Assembly: GCF_905475395.1 (NCBI RefSeq)
Contig: NC_058337.1
Location: 8,296,983 to 8,360,982 of the forward strand
DNA from: Chrysoperla carnea
Taxonomy: Eukaryota > Arthropoda > Insecta > Neuroptera > Chrysopidae
Direction: 5' to 3'
DNA: 64,000 nucleotides
Shown here: piece by piece, positions 10,101-25,000 of the stretch
Position numbering within the stretch: the first letter of the stretch is position 1
Layout of the letters: each line of letters begins with the position of its first letter
Made by a program: the position numbers and the translations under genes
The notes under the pieces: generated by a model
Databases searched by the model: none
Seen by the model: the letters and a program-made list of their open reading frames with translations, nothing else
What the model was told of the DNA's origin: nothing

Positions 10101-11660
10101 ATGCCAGAAAAAATGAGTACTAAAAGTGATTCAGATAAACAGGGATCAACGGTCACACGTAAACCACATAGGAAGATTATATTAACGTTGAACAATTGTT
10201 TATTGCCCGAGGAGAAATTAAGTCAAACACCTTCAAGAAACGATGGTTTGGATGATGAAACTGAAACCGATTTACGTATATGGGGTTGTGAATTAATACA
10301 AACAGCTGGTATATTATTACGACTACCACAAGTTGCAATGGCAACTGGTCAGGTTTTATTTCAGCGTTTTTATTATTGTAAATCGTTTGCACGTCATTCT
10401 GTTGAAACGACAGCAATGGCATGTATATGTTTAGCGTCGAAAATTGAGGAGGCACCACGTCGTATACGTGATGTTATTAACGTATTCCATCACATTAAAC
10501 AAATTGCAGAACAAAAAACAATAAAACCGGTTGTATTAGATCATTCGTACGTGAATTTAAAAACATCCGTTATAAAAGCTGAACGACGTGTTCTAAAAGA
10601 ATTAGGTTTTTGTGTTCATGTTAAACATCCTCATAAAATCATTGTTATGTATTTACAAGTGTTATCCTTCGAGGAGAACACACACATGATGCAATTAGCG
10701 TGGAATTACATGAACGATTCATTGCGCACCGATGTGTTCGTACGCTACGAACCCGAAGTGATTGCATGCGCTTGTATCTACTTAACTGCTCGCAAACTAC
10801 ATATACCTTTGCCCATGGATCCTGCGTGGTTTACTGTTTTTGGTGCTAAGGAAGTTGATATTAAAGATATATGTATACGAATATTACGATTATATAAACG
10901 ACCGAAAATTAATATTAGCGAATTAGAAAAGAAAGTTGAAGAAGTTCGAAAAATCTACGAAGAAAAAAAATTAAAAGAGCGCGCTTTAAATGAGGATAAA
11001 CCATCACCAAAGAATAAGGATAGTCCAAAATCAGCAGATGGTTCACATAATGCATGGGGTGGTTTTATTTCAAGATCCGGTAATCATAATGTTGCAAATA
11101 ATCATGATAAAGAGAAAAAACGATCTCGTTCACGATCTATTTCACCGGTTAGTGGATCAAAACCACGTAAACGTGGACGTTCACGTAGTCGTACACGATC
11201 CAGATCAAAAACACGCAAAATGAAAAAATCTCGATCACGTTCGAGACGACGATCTCATAGTAAAGAACATCATGTTAGGAATAAACAAAGAGATCGTAGT
11301 AAAAATAGACGAACATCGAAATCACGTAGTAGATCCCCTCTGCCTACTAGAAAACATAAAAATAATGATCGAAAGTCTAGATATCGATCAAATAGTTATG
11401 ATAAATATCGTGATCGATCATCACCTGATAAAAATAGTCGATATGATAAAAATGATTATGATTATCCGAAAAATGATAAATATAATGATTATCGATCCGA
11501 AAAACTATCGAAAAAAGTATCATCCTATCAAATAGACGATAATGATAAATATCATGATAAGTATTTATCACGAGAAGGTTCCTTAGAAAGAAGTGATCAT
11601 TACCATACTGAATCCAAGTTAGAATCCAGATCCAAAAGTAAAAAAGATCGTCGCAGATAA
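10101..11660 (+). CDS. CycL: Cyclin L (CDK11-type cyclin with RS domain)
   Basis: A single-exon frame of 519 aa. Residues 33-46 carry the cyclin L signature around [12 protein letters not shown]. The first cyclin box spans about 50-165 ([20 protein letters not shown], then [10 protein letters not shown], then [18 protein letters not shown]). The second spans about 175-265 ([13 protein letters not shown], then [18 protein letters not shown], then [15 protein letters not shown]). A coiled, charged linker and [11 protein letters not shown] (about 318-327) follow, then an Arg/Ser-rich domain from about 338 to the end. In the family this cyclin pairs with CDK11, sits in nuclear speckles and couples transcription to splicing; the RS region is the speckle and splicing-factor module. 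The first ATG is used; a second Met lies at residue 5. AATAAA follows at 11672, and a second copy at 11788 lies inside a repeat. Length and order are normal. Confidence 0.96.
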   Translation: MPEKMSTKSDSDKQGSTVTRKPHRKIILTLNNCLLPEEKLSQTPSRNDGLDDETETDLRIWGCELIQTAGILLRLPQVAMATGQVLFQRFYYCKSFARHSVETTAMACICLASKIEEAPRRIRDVINVFHHIKQIAEQKTIKPVVLDHSYVNLKTSVIKAERRVLKELGFCVHVKHPHKIIVMYLQVLSFEENTHMMQLAWNYMNDSLRTDVFVRYEPEVIACACIYLTARKLHIPLPMDPAWFTVFGAKEVDIKDICIRILRLYKRPKINISELEKKVEEVRKIYEEKKLKERALNEDKPSPKNKDSPKSADGSHNAWGGFISRSGNHNVANNHDKEKKRSRSRSISPVSGSKPRKRGRSRSRTRSRSKTRKMKKSRSRSRRRSHSKEHHVRNKQRDRSKNRRTSKSRSRSPLPTRKHKNNDRKSRYRSNSYDKYRDRSSPDKNSRYDKNDYDYPKNDKYNDYRSEKLSKKVSSYQIDDNDKYHDKYLSREGSLERSDHYHTESKLESRSKSKKDRRR

Positions 11661-11756
11661 TTTATAATATCTAATAAATTGTAGTATAGCTATTTTTATA
11701 CTTACTAACTTAGTCGGGGAAATAAGGCTTTGATCCATGGTAAAATCACTGCAACT

Positions 11757-12520
11757 GTAAATTTTTATGAGAGTCACAACAGTACTCAATAAAATCATAC
11801 TCATGCGAACTTGTGCATTTTCAATTTACGATTTTAAAGTGGGGCAGAAGTACCCTACTTTCGGATACCATATTTTCTTTACTTAACATTTAGTAAAAAC
11901 TATTGGATTTTATTTTTTTGGTCGATTCTGAGCATTTTTTGTCTTGACATTATTAGTTATTAACGAAAATAAAGATTATTTTGTTGTTTCGGTCCAAAAT
12001 TTAATTTGAAAGCCATTAGAAAATTATATTAAAGCTTTTTTTTTTGACAATTTCGCCGTTTTCAATATACAAGCGTTTGAAAAAGAATATAAGCTTATCG
12101 TTTTTGCCAAAAATTCGTTACAGAACAAAGATTTTTTTGTGGTCAAAAATTTGATTTGAAAACAGCATCATATTTTTGACTATTCTAATTGGCATTTTTA
12201 CCTTTCATCATCATTTTCGATATATGAGCGTCTTTATTTTCGTCAATAACGAATTTTCGGTAAAAACCCGTACTTTTTATTTCAAACGCTTATACTAAAA
12301 CGGTAAAGTTTAGTAAAAATTGCCAAAAGTAAAAAAATGTTTAGAATCATCCAAAATATAAAATTCAATAGTTGTTTAAAATGTTAAATAAAGAGAATAT
12401 GGTGTCTCAAAGTTAGGGTACTTTTGCCTCATTTCCATGAATATGAACAAGTTCGCATGAATATGATTTTATTGAGTACACTCAGACAAAAATTTTCCAC
12501 TGGCTCCCATAAAAATCTAT
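11757..12520. repeat. fold-back element just 3' of cyclin L
   Basis: TACTCAATAAAATCATA and ATGCGAACTTGT near 11783-11812, followed by GTACCCTA and ACCATATT words, return as reverse complements at about 12360-12480. Outer words ATTTTTATGAGAGTCA / TGGCTCCCATAAAAAT extend it to about 11757-12520. Imperfect arms of about 170 bp enclose AT-rich DNA with no coding potential. It is MITE-like and sits within 100 bp of the cyclin L stop, so it may lie in the 3'UTR. Confidence 0.8.
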
Positions 12521-12813
12521 TGACTAGGAGTTTTTTTTCCTGGGTCAGACTACTTTTCGGTTTTATTTCCTCCATTAACTTGTCAAAAGAGATTTTGTAT
12601 ATTTTAGTTAAGAAATTACTTTAATCAACAAACAGAAAGTAACAATTTTTTTTATTAGTACAAAGCCTAAATTTATTATAAAACTTTCTAAAACAATCCG
12701 TCAAAATTCATCTCAATACATTACAGTTAAAACTTGCAAAAACATAAAATTATGTTAGTTGAGGGAATAAAGCATTTAAGATCGGAATATATTAATACAA
12801 CTCCGATTTTTTA
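12521..12813. other. short intergenic spacer, no feature seen
   Basis: AT-rich DNA between two fold-back elements. No open frame with a recognisable motif. Confidence 0.4.
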
Positions 12814-13714
12814 CGAGACCGGGCGCAAGTTGTTCGTATGAGCCAAAAATTCGTTATTTGATAAAAGTTTGATATTGACAAAATTAATGATTAATGTGTG
12901 ATTTTGATTAAATATTTGATTCAAAGCGGATCTTAAATTTTGAACATTTCTAAACAATTTTTGGCCGGTGGCTTTTTTCATCTAACCTCGTTGTTTTTGA
13001 GATATCGGCGTTTACAAAAAATCACTTTCTTAGGATAAAATGTTGTTATCAAACAATTTGACGACTATCGAATATTTGATTAGAAAACAAATTGATTTTA
13101 TATTTTTGACAATGCTAAACACTTTTTGTGTTTTGACATTTCCGAGATATATAAAAATGTAATAAAATAGATTTCAATTTTTTTTTTTTTTTTATATATA
13201 TATATATTTATACTGTGTGTTTAACAACTATGGTCTTTTACACAGAGATTTCAATTAAAATGTAAAAAAAATTAATTTTTAACTTTTTATTCTTCTAGAA
13301 GTGTTAAAAATAGCCATAAAAATATAAAATCAGTTGAATTTCTAAACAACAATTTGATCAAAACTACTTGATAATCATCAAGTTTGTAGATAACAAAATT
13401 TTACCCTAAAAATTGATTTTTTACGGCAAAAATTGCTGAGAAATGTCTAAAATATAAGATTCAATTAATGTTATTAAATCAATTTGATAAAAACCACACA
13501 ATAATCGTTAATTTTGTCAGTATCAAATTTTCATCAAAATAACGAATTTTTTTATTTTTCGGCATGAAAAAAATGTTTAAAGATACAGTTCAAAATATAA
13601 CATCCAATAGTTTGTTTTTCTATTTTCATGATTTTTCTGGTGCGTTAAATTAACGACCACAATTTCTGATTAAACTTACTTTTTTTCTACACCGTCCGTT
13701 TGCGCCCGGTCCCT
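12814..13714. repeat. fold-back element with GGGACCGGGCGCAA ends
   Basis: The ends are GAGACCGGGCGCAAG (12815) and TTTGCGCCCGGTCCC (to 13713). Inside, AATTCGTTATTTGATAA, TTGATATTGACAAAATTAA and the AATTTTTGGCC region (12845-12970) pair imperfectly with 13425-13550. Length about 900 bp. No protein frame. The arms are clearly diverged, so it is old. Confidence 0.75.
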
Positions 13715-15600
13715 AAAAAAAATCTAATTTATTTTTCGGTTCTTTTACCTCGGCAATGTGGATTATTTCGGAACTATTGATTTTTTTTTGTATAATAAAA
13801 GGTAAAAAAATTAAGCTTTTCGGTTATAAAATTGCCTCTCAAATCGGGAGAAGTTGTCAATATCTATATAAACAAAATTATGGAAGAGAAATTTACTTTC
13901 ATTTATTATTTAACAGAAAATGTTTAAGGAACGACTGACTACTCAATATTTAAATTAAATTCTGATTACAAATTAAATTTAATTATGGAAATTACAAGTT
14001 TGAAGTGCTCTGTCTCTTCGTTAGGAATGTTTTTTATTAATTTATTTAAATAAAGGAAATTTTGATGTTGTACAAGTTTTGTCAACAACTTTTTTCGCTA
14101 CAATCGATAGTTTCTGAGTTAAGCGATTTAAACAATTAAATTGTTAATCACTTTTGTTTGCACCATTTTACGTCGACGAACATATTTGTATTCAGCGACC
14201 TAAAAACTCTCAGAAAACACTGCGTCTACTAATCTCGGTTTTAATTCTTACGAAACACCCTATGCCGCATATGGACCATTTCCAAATATATTTAATAGAA
14301 ATTGTTGGATTTTGTATACAAAACAATTTTTAAAAAATTATCATTATTTGGGAGTGTTCTAAAATGAATACAGCATGCTCACCAACACAAGTAACTAAGT
14401 TTTCCAATCTGGATTGAATTTCAGGTCATATTCCTTATTCTTTTTCGTTCGAAAAGTACAAATTCCTTTCTGAATAGAGTAACTTTTATTTGTAAAATTT
14501 TCTCAGAACGGTTCTTTCTTTGAAGTTATTCAACTATTTTGTCGAAATCTGAAATAGACTTTTCTTGAATAAAAATAATTCTTATTTAAATAAATTAAAA
14601 AGGTTTAAATTATAAAATATTGCTCTTTGATAAAACAATTTCATTCAAAGAATTGGATAAAATAGTAAGCGATTGTTTTGGAGGTTTCTAATAAAATTAT
14701 CTAGAAATTTCATTATTTTTAATATTTTGTTAATAACCAAACAAGCCGTGAATTTCTAATCAATTGATTTTTTTAAATGTGGATAATTTTGAATTTGATT
14801 AGTGCCATTTTTTATAATCAAAAATACAAGTTATTGATTTAAATAAATTGATATCAGGCAAATATATCTTTAAAAAAAAAAAATTGTTATTTTTCAGTTA
14901 ATTTTTATTAAACTATTTTAATTTACTGAATTATTTATGAAATTGTTAAAAATAATTTCAAAATAATTCAAGAACCAAAATTAAAAATTTGTTATTTAAA
15001 ATTAAAAATATTGTATAAAAAGTAAGCTGTTTAAGCTTAAGTAAGCTGTGTATAAATTTTGGTACTATTTTGAATCAAAACAAATGAAAACTATAAAAAT
15101 AGTAAATGTAAAAAAAATAATTGAATAACTAAATTAATTTGATTTTGAATTAAAATGATTGATTGTTCAATCAATAGGAGATTTTCGCGGGTGTTTTGTT
15201 TTAAAATAATATGTTATGTACTTATTATTTGCTTGAATTTGAAAGCTTTATTATTTGTTAATAATTTTCGATATTGTGTGATAATAATTATTGTTTCAGC
15301 AACATTTACATCGAAGGGAAGAATGAACTTCGCATTCGCGATTGTCTTGTATTGATGGACATATTTATTTATTGTGTTTCTCCCCTCAAACCTTATATAG
15401 TCCTTCTTTTGTATAGAATTTATTTAGGCGCTGGTTAATGAGCAACTTGTACCAAATTTCATTTAGGATTGAGAGTGTATTCAGTTAGGTTAAGACGGGA
15501 AACTGATTTATTAAAAAAGAAAATTATCCTTTTTTCAGATAAAATTATTTACATGGACGTGTTCATAGATTTGGGTATTGACACGTTGGTTATGTTACAG
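13715..15600. other. intergenic / probable TAF12 5' region
   Basis: 1.9 kb of AT-rich DNA with no recognisable gene. The last bases before 15601 are a pyrimidine-containing tract ending TTACAG only four bases before the TAF12 ATG. This suggests a 5'UTR intron and an untranslated first exon somewhere in or upstream of this stretch. Confidence 0.4.
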
Positions 15601-15604
15601 GAGA

Positions 15605-16045
15605 ATGGCTCAACAACAATCTACCGTAAATACCACGCAGCAAGGCCTAATGGGCATGCCGCAACATCATTTAAACGCCCCTACAGTTATGTCTGTGTCG
15701 ATGAATAATATCGGGCATCAAAATCAAAACCAAGCGGGCATCACAAAACCGGATGGGAATATGCCACCCGGTTTGGTCAATGTACAATCATTTGTTGGAA
15801 ACAATAATATGACGCAACAACCAACAAATTCAAATCAAAATGTTCAACAAACTCAACAACAACAAATTCAAGTTGTTGGAACAACTAGTGGAATAGGAGT
15901 AAATGTTCCTGTCGCTCCTGTTAATAGTATGCAACAGACATTTAGTGGAACTCCATCTAAAGGCAATGCCTCAACAACGGCCCAAGCGCCAAATCCACCA
16001 GTGGGAGCCACTCAACCTGCGACTGCCAATGACGGCCCTCAACAG
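15605..16045 (+). CDS. Taf12: TAF12 exon 1 (Gln/Asn-rich N-terminus)
   Basis: The ATG at 15605 starts MAQQQSTVNTTQQG. The exon ends at CCTCAACAG before GTTAATAT, phase 0, 147 codons. The open frame runs on to 16138 but turns into AT-rich intron-like sequence (VNIIFIQFLTIF) after the donor. No long Gln run is present, but QQ and NQN pairs are frequent. Confidence 0.85.
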
Positions 16046-19000
16046 GTTAATATCATTTTTATTCAATTTTTAACTATATTTAATTTAGTACAGACAATGA
16101 CAAATAAATCAGATAATATGAGCAAACATTGCAATTGAAATTCAATACATAATTTAATTAATTAATTAATTAAATGAAAGAAAACATCATACCAAATAGA
16201 TATTTATTGAAATGAATCAAATGAATAAGTTTCAATTTTCATTAATGGTAGGGGAGCTGGACACAGTTTTTATGTCATCATTTGAGCAAGGTTGAGAACA
16301 CATTTTATCGATAGTACTGACTCATTACATGAGTAAGCTATTGATCTTCCAAACCGTACGCGTTGCAAGGTCCGACCACAAAGGCTCGGAACGTCGCAAA
16401 AAAAAATTTTTAGTGTACAATTTGACCAAGAGACGAAACTTATTTTTAACGATTGATTAAATTCAAACAAATGAGAAAATGCAAGTCTTCCGTTCGAAAT
16501 ATGTTGTAAAATTTGCTTTGCCAGGTGTTGGACATTGCAAAAATATTTTTAAATTGTACAAATTGACCAAGGTTGAGCTATTCTCAGTAGATAATTGGCG
16601 TAATAAGTAAACGGAAAATTATCGTCTTCCATGAAATTGCAGTTGCAAACATCGTCTTTCAAGACCTTCAAGTCTTCTTTGGGGAGGCGATGTTTGCAAC
16701 TGCAATTTAATGGAAGACGATGATTTTCTGTTTACTTATTTCGCCAACTATCTATTGACAAAAGCTCAATCTAGGTCAATTTGTCCATTTTAAAATTATT
16801 CTTGCAATGGCTAAGACCCAGAAGACACATTTCTCATTTCTTTAATCGTTATAAATAAGTTTCATCTTTGTTCAAATTGTACATTAAACATTTTGTGACA
16901 TTTCGGTCTCTGCGGCAGGACCCTGCAACCTATATGTCTTCGAAGACCAATAGCTTTCTCATGTATTGGGTCAAAACTATCGATAAAATGAGTTCTCAAC
17001 CATGCTCAAATTGTGCGAAAATTTCTGCCACCAACTCCGAACGGAAGTTGAGTATACAAAATATGAGGAACGAGATCTGTTAACTAATTCGTATACCTTA
17101 GATCTCCAAGGAAACAAAAAAAATAAAAATAAAAATATGTTGCCAGAATGAAAGAATCGCTTAGCTACTTTCATCACTTTTTTTACTTTTTCTGATTGAC
17201 CTAAAAATTTATATACGTAATATTTTTTATGAAAACTAAAAGTTGCCAGATTAATTTTTGTCGATATTGGGCTGTTTTCCAGTGATTGCAGCCGAAAGTT
17301 TGAAAAATCAATTATTTGTTTGCCAATTCTAAGTATTAAAAACTAAGTACTTCATCTTATCTATATGTCGCAGCCAGCTAGCTGAATTAGCCGTTCAGTT
17401 AACAGCTTAGCCTTTCTACTAAACGGTGCTATTCAACTTGCGGTGTGAATGATATTCAGCCACAGCGTCTAATACAATATTTAAGGAACTGGCTGATGCT
17501 TAGACCATTCATACAATAGAGTGACCATTTGACAAAAAAGAGATGAAATTTCTGACATTAGAAATCGTTTATTTACGTAATTTAAAATATAACATATTGT
17601 TGTTTGGTAATCATGAGATTAAACTCAATACTCTAATCATTTGGTTCAAAAAAAAGGTGTTACCTGGCAAGTTTTCTGGGAGTTTTGAATATGTGTGATT
17701 TTATAGATTTTGAGGTGCTTTTCGAATTTCCACTTTGCTACATCGTATCTTTTTAACTTCTTTAAGTAAGCTTTAAACAATGCAGTCGTACAGTTTTTAT
17801 AAAGATTCATTGACTGTTCTTGGATTCCGGGGTATAAATCTTTTGGCTCTCCACTTTTTAAGTAACACAGATTATGTATAGTAATATTTAGATCAATCCA
17901 CTACTCCCTTACATATGGAGCGGAAGGTTCGAAAATTTTCAATCTGATAACATAGATTTTATATTTTGCGTACTAGTAGTATTTTCAGAACATGATCTAA
18001 ATGTTCTTCAAATATTAACAATCAACACAATGCATATACATTGGAAAATATATACCTTAAGATGAATAATTTTAAGCAACGTTTTTTGTGTATCTGATTT
18101 AAAACTATTGTCTGTCCTAAATTGCTTTATTTGAGACATAATTAGTCAGAGACATCGACTACGAAATACTTTTTGTAATTTCACATAAATATTTAATTTT
18201 AAAAAATATCTGCAATATGCGCACAAATTTTTAGATCGTTCATTTGAATTTTTTTATCACATCATCATGGCAACACTATGGTAATTTAGAAAAGATTCAT
18301 TTTCGTATGTATGATAAATACAAATTTTTAAGTCTATGATGATGTGAGGAGCTTCTCAAATTTTTCGACGGCTTTTGGTTAAAAATTTCAGTGCACAGTT
18401 CAAATTAGACATATCTCAAAATTACTGTAATTCAATTCAAGAGCACATTGAGCAATCAGTGAGTTTTGAAGTAAAAAGTAAACAAATCATTAATTAATTT
18501 TGCCGTATAATCCAATTAATCTATGAAACGGATGACAAAATTGTTATCAGAAAACAAAAAATACGTTGTTATAGAAGGAAACAAGGGACATGGCGGTTTT
18601 TGGTTACGACTAATTAATGGCTAAGTTAATCAAAAAAATTCACAAAAGTAGAAAAAAAAAACGGTTTTCTTGGGACAAATTAAAGTTGACGTCCAATGCA
18701 AAAAAATTAAATAGGAAAGTTCCATATCTCAAAAAAGCCTATCGATTGACGTATGGTAAGTCCGATTTGAATGCGTAGGTGTCGAGAAAACTAGAAAAAA
18801 TAAGCCAGAATAGTCGTTTTTACATTTGCTTATAACTTTTTTTCTATTTCGATTTTAAAGTTGATATATAGTGAAGTTATGAGTAATAGGTTCACAAATC
18901 ATCAGTTTTATTTTTAGCAAATTTTGAAAATTTATCGAAATATCGCATTTTTTGTAAAGTTTTTCTTCTTGGTTGAGGGACTATGGTATAGCGGTTTTTC

Positions 19001-22000
19001 GGGACTTAATCTCTTCGTCTAAACTTCTTCGAGCATGATATTTTAGCGCCAAGTTAAATTTTGTAATTGAAATCGGGCAACGAAAAAGTGCATTCGTCAA
19101 TCGATAGGGTTTTTGAGATCTGTCAACTATTTTTAATCGCAAGAAAACCGTTTTTCGACCTAAGCGAATTTTTTAGGGTTAACTTAGGCATTGATTAGCC
19201 GTAACCAAAAAACGCTATGTTTCTTGGCTTCTTTCCTTCTATAACAACGTATTTTTTGTTTTCTGATACCAATTTTGTCAAATTTAACATTGGGCCTCTG
19301 TAGATTAAATGGATTACTAATCTGGAAAAGCGAATGGTAAAGAAAATTACATCGGGTGTGCACCAATATTCAATAATAATTTTTCGTGACAATTTGTTTA
19401 ATTTTCGTGTTATATCGACTTTATTCCTTATATAATTTCTGCCTGTTTTGGCTCTTTAACTGGCTATTTGGATTTAAGAAATGTTGGGTTTTAGGAGTAC
19501 CCAGAATAAAACTAAATAAAAGAACATAATAATTAATGGAAATAAGCTTTTAAACGTTCTATTTGTGGGATTCATCGAAGTAAGTCCAGTCTTTTCACGT
19601 CGAATCCAGAAACGATAAATTTTTTGTATTATTTCTCTTATTATTGCCCAATAACTACAAGAAAAAAGTTTCAACACATATTTCCGACAGTCAAATGTCT
19701 TATCATATAAAAATTTTTCTGAAAGAAAATACCACATTAATAATTTTTTATTGGAAAATCTTCCATTTAAATGCGTACTAATTTTTGTGATAAAAATATA
19801 CAGGCTGCCTTTTTTTAAGTTGACATATCCTTGAAACTTGATAAATAAACTTAATCGACTAAAATACTTCAAACGAAAAATGTCAGTTTCAAAGGCAAAC
19901 ATGTTATACCGGCATCGAATTCGATCTAAGTTCACAGGTTCAATTAAAACCACACTCTAATTCATAAATGAAAAAAATTAGTTGAACGCTTTAATTTGGA
20001 AAGTTGTTTTTTATAAATACGTGGACATTTTTTGTTTGAAACATTTTTTTGTAAAGCGAATAGTTTTGAAAGTAATTGATAGCAAAAATCTAGCTTTTTG
20101 TGCGTTTGTTCATGCAATTTGAACAAAAATGATCTTTATAGAAAAACTAAACTACTTTTATTGAATTTATTGGCAATTTTTTTTTTTTCGAAGAGTGTCT
20201 AGATTTCACAGAAACAATTATACTAAATAACAATTTTGAAACGAAAAAACATTTTTGTGTAAAACTTTTTAATCCGTTTTTGCCTAAGCTGTACGGTTTG
20301 CAGAAAAATGTTTCGAACAAAAACTGTTACTTTTTTTAATCAATAACAACTTTATAATTTAAAGTGTTCATCTATCGAGTACCACTTATGGAGTAGAGTT
20401 TATTGAGATTGAAAACCTAGGTCAAGTTTAATGTCTGCGTCAGATGTGCGTCTACACATCCAAAATTTTTTGCTTCAAGCATTGTTGTTGATAAAAGTTA
20501 TTTTTCGAGTTTCAAGTATATGTCAACTTTAAAAGCCACCCTGTATATATTTTTATTTGCTTGCCAGAAGTTACTTGATCATAAACGCTCAAACTTCCAT
20601 AAAAGAAAATAATAATTACTTTAATATAAATACATTACAGCTTATAAAATTTACACTAGACAAAACTTCGTCCTCGACTTAATCGCATGTCGGTATTTTT
20701 ACGCATAAAAAAGATGATACTTTCTTTCAGAACAATTTATATGACAAATAATCAACCCCTCTTCTAATATCCAATATTATCGTTAATTCGACCCGTATTT
20801 AATTGTGTTCTTTGTAGTCGTTAAGCCCTACAAATTTTCTTAATAAATCCACTAGATGACATGTTACGAGCTCTCAACTTGACATTAAAAAATTGTCTTA
20901 AGTTTTCTCTGTCAATGTGCACTCGATCTAAAATCCATATTTTTCAAATAGTAATATTTGTTTTGAATACCAGTTATATATCGATTTATCCTGGAATGTA
21001 TTTCGAAAAAAAATGAAATGTTTTAATTTTAAATTCTTTGATTTATTTAATGAAGAAAGTTTGGAATAAGATAAGTTATTTAATTAATGAAAATTTAATT
21101 GTTCTTTTATTGGAAATCATTATACCTAATTATACTCTAATCAATAAATATTAAAAGTGAGCCTCAGCTCTCGAAACCATCAAGAACAGCTGTGATTTTG
21201 ACGATTTTTGTTAAATACTTTTGAATTGGGGGAACAAAAACAACACATACAATTTGGTATGTGAGATTTGTTTTTAAGCAAAACAATGTCATATAAGTGG
21301 AGTACAATATCAGTACTTTGTAAAGGAAACGCGATTTTTAATCCGCTTTTATTAGCTTGGTATGTATCTATGTAACGAAATCTTCGAACATGATTTTCAC
21401 CCACTTCATAACGTCAGTTGTGCCATTTTTAAATATTTTAATGGAGTTTTGATTCAATCGAAAATGGCAACAAATTTTGATTTTTTAAATGTAATTTTTT
21501 ATATTTTGTTATTTTGGATTCTCGTTTTTATACCTTGTATATATAAAATATATCAAGGTATACTAAGTTTAATCCCAAGTTTGTAACGCTTAAATTTGTG
21601 ATGCCACCAACAAAATTTAGGTATAGGTTGTTCATAAAATCACCTAATTAATCTATTTTCAGTTGTCCGTCCGTTAAAATGATAACTCAAAAACGAAGAG
21701 ACGTAAAAACTAAAAAGTGAGGTCGAGTTCACTAAAGTAAATTAACTTTCATAAGTCAAGGTCTTGGTTCCGTGGGACCCATCTTTTAAATCGCTCGAGA
21801 TGGAACCAAAGTTAAAATATTCCTTATAAAAAAAAATAAACAACTTCTGTTTGAAACATTTTTTCGTAAACACCACTGTTTACCCGTGAGAACGTAAATT
21901 AGGCGTAAATTATAAAGTATGTATTATATGGGAATATCAGTTATATATGTGTGACTTGTATGTATGTGCAGCTATCTGTCTTTACCAGGGTATTTCAACA

Positions 22001-25000
22001 ATTAACTCAGTCAATTGTTTGTTTTCATTTGTTATTTCTATTTTTCATGATCAAAGAGAGATTTGCGTGATGATTGATTTAACCTGGACAAACGTTACTA
22101 GTGGCAGTCAGAATTTGCGACTGGACGGTTGGAAAGTAGGTGTTCACACAAGGTTATATTGACTACAGGCTTTAAAATGTGTTGAAATTTTAAACCAGAT
22201 TTACCCGGTTATTTACCCGGTGTACCCTCAAGTAGGCACACTAAGCTAAGCGAAGGCCAATCAAATTTTGTATATACAGACAATTTTTACATTCAAAATT
22301 TTTGATATATAGCCAATTTTTTTTACAGAATTATGTAAAAAGTATCATAAAGTTGAATATACACACCTAACTTCCCTACAAGCCAACCAATTTAAGTGGA
22401 CAAAGTGTCTTTCACCACGTTCCATCGAGTCGCATATCTCAATTAAAATCGGAAATATAGAAAAAGAAAGCTATGGAAATATAAGATATGTAGAGCAGGA
22501 AATCGCGTATGAATATAACTTGAGAAGGATAGAGGTTAGATGATTTCCAATGCTTGATCACAAACCCGTACATCAATACTTTTTATTTTAAAAATCGATA
22601 AAAACAAGATAGGACTGTCGGACGAACTCGGTAAAAGATTTCATAAATTTTTTCTATAAATAGATGTTATTGGCAATAATTATTTTTGCAGACACCTCTA
22701 GTTTAGATCGCCAATATGTTGACCACTAATCAAAAATCTGCTCGATTTCAGTATAGGGAAGTGAGGTACAGTGGAACACGGAGCACAATGGAATAACGGT
22801 AATATTTGTACCTTATTTCAATAAAATTTCAGGATAAATTACAAAAAATTATGAAGCCTGATTAAAGGAAAACGATACAAATCATTTGTATGGAAGTCGC
22901 CATGTTTTTTTATGGTGACACCATCTAGCGTCGAGAAAAAAATTCAATAGAAATAATCTTTCTATAAAGCTACCTACATTAGCGACAAAAATCAGGTTAA
23001 CGAAATCAATTAAAAACTACAGACCTGACCCAATTTGAGGAAAAATGAATAATTTGACTCAAATTATAACTTACATATCATATAAAAATGTAAGTCGGTA
23101 TCCGATCAATATTTTTTATAAAAAAATTATTTGTAACTAAAGATCTGGCCTAGTTTAAGATAAAATTAAAAATAATTTTAAGCAAAATTACATAAAAATG
23201 TAAATTGACATCCCATCATTACAATTAATGAGTACATATTACAATTTTTAACATAAAATATAATTATAACCTATTTTATTTCGTACTGTTTAGCTCAAGT
23301 CAGAAATATTTTACGCAGATTGTATATTGACTGCCATACCATCTCTTGTTGCCATAAATATTCAACCCTGAGTTTATAAATTTTTGACCTAATGTTTTTA
23401 TTGAATTTGCTTTCGAATTTTCGAGTCATTTTTAATAAAAAAAAAATGATTATTCATATAACAAATTGTATTTAAAAGCGCTTAAGAATTTGGTTTTCAC
23501 ATTTTATACATACAAATTAAAAATATTGAAAATACCTAACCACAAATTGATCGGTAAATCGATTTATTGATTAAAATTTACAAAATTTAAATCTTTAGCA
23601 CAATATAACATCATTTTGGACATACATGCAAATTTTCAGGTCATTTTATTAAGTTATAAATATTACAGTTGTTCCATTGTGTCCCACATCTCAATACTAG
23701 GTCAACTGGAAGTTAAATCTGTCTTACGTCTGCTCATAAAGACAGTAGATGGATACTTAGTAGTATGGTATTGATTAGCGTATATAGTCGGATAAAGGAA
23801 TACATAAATGTCGCGACTGATGTATCGACGCCCAGCCTAAATCGCTAATGATAGAAGTTTGAAATTTCGAGAGGATATTGATTTTATACTGAAGGTGTCA
23901 TTTAAGAATGAATTTTTCGAAATTCATCCCCTATAATAAGGGAAGAAAGTTTTTATGAAGTTTATATATATCATTCATATCTTCATTTTTCAGTTCACTA
24001 CTTAACCGATTGAAAAAATTCTTAGAATGTTACATTATCATCTGTTAACATGTGTTGTATTTTATTTTCAAAATTTAAAATCCATTTTTATTGTTAATAA
24101 GTTAAAATAAATTTTTTGTGGATAAAAATCATGCAAGAGTGATTTATTTTATACAAGTTGTACACATATATTGTTTAAACAATATAAATAACTAGCAGAT
24201 ATCCACGTTATAGTCTTCAATTCTCTTAACTTCACTTTTGTTCACTAATTAATGGATATTAACTTTTATTGCATATATGTGACTTGCTAATAATGAAGCA
24301 TTCTATAGATGAAATAATTTTTTTAATCGGTTACGTAGTGAACTTAACAATATCGGTTTCACTTTTTAATGGATTTTTACTTTTGGTGCGGAACCTTAAT
24401 TTTTTTGAAAATAAAATATAGCCCATAGTTACTTACTGATAATGTAGCATTCTATAGGTGAAAGAAGTTTTAAAATCGTAGTGAACTAAAAAATTAAGAT
24501 TTGTATATATTTTCATACTGTATAAAATCAATATCTTCTCGAAATTTCTGATTTTTTTACTTTCTCGATGTTTCTGATTTTGAATAATATACAAAAAGAT
24601 CATTTTGAAAAAAAAAATCATCAAAATCGGAGCTGTTTTTTCAATTCTCTTTAATTAAGATTACTAGATAAGATATTTGTCAATATTTAGTTTACGTTGT
24701 ATGTGTCATATAAAACATCAAATATAGTCGAATAGACCATTCTGTAAATAAATATCGTATGCATGATTAAAAATAAACAATAACAAAAAAGTAATAAAAA
24801 GAATCATTTTGGAAAAAAGAAATCATCAAAATTGGAGCTGTTATTGAAAACTCCCGAGTAAAAACATTCATTGATGCGACTATTAATATATTTATGAATT
24901 TTGATAATATTAATTTCTTTGTATTTACTAAAAAAGAAAAAAAGGATATCAAAAATAAATGATTTCTTCATTAAATAAACAAATCGAATAGAATTACACT

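Noticed and set aside
10177..10458. 93-aa minus-strand frame
   Set aside because: Antisense to the cyclin box coding region of cyclin L with no motif; a shadow.
15469..15708. Alternative TAF12 start in a 79-aa frame
   Set aside because: It is in a different frame from the Gln-rich exon, and a splice acceptor lies just before the ATG at 15605.
19474..19953. 159-aa minus-strand frame
   Set aside because: No motif or family resemblance; it overlaps the left end of a MITE and intron sequence.
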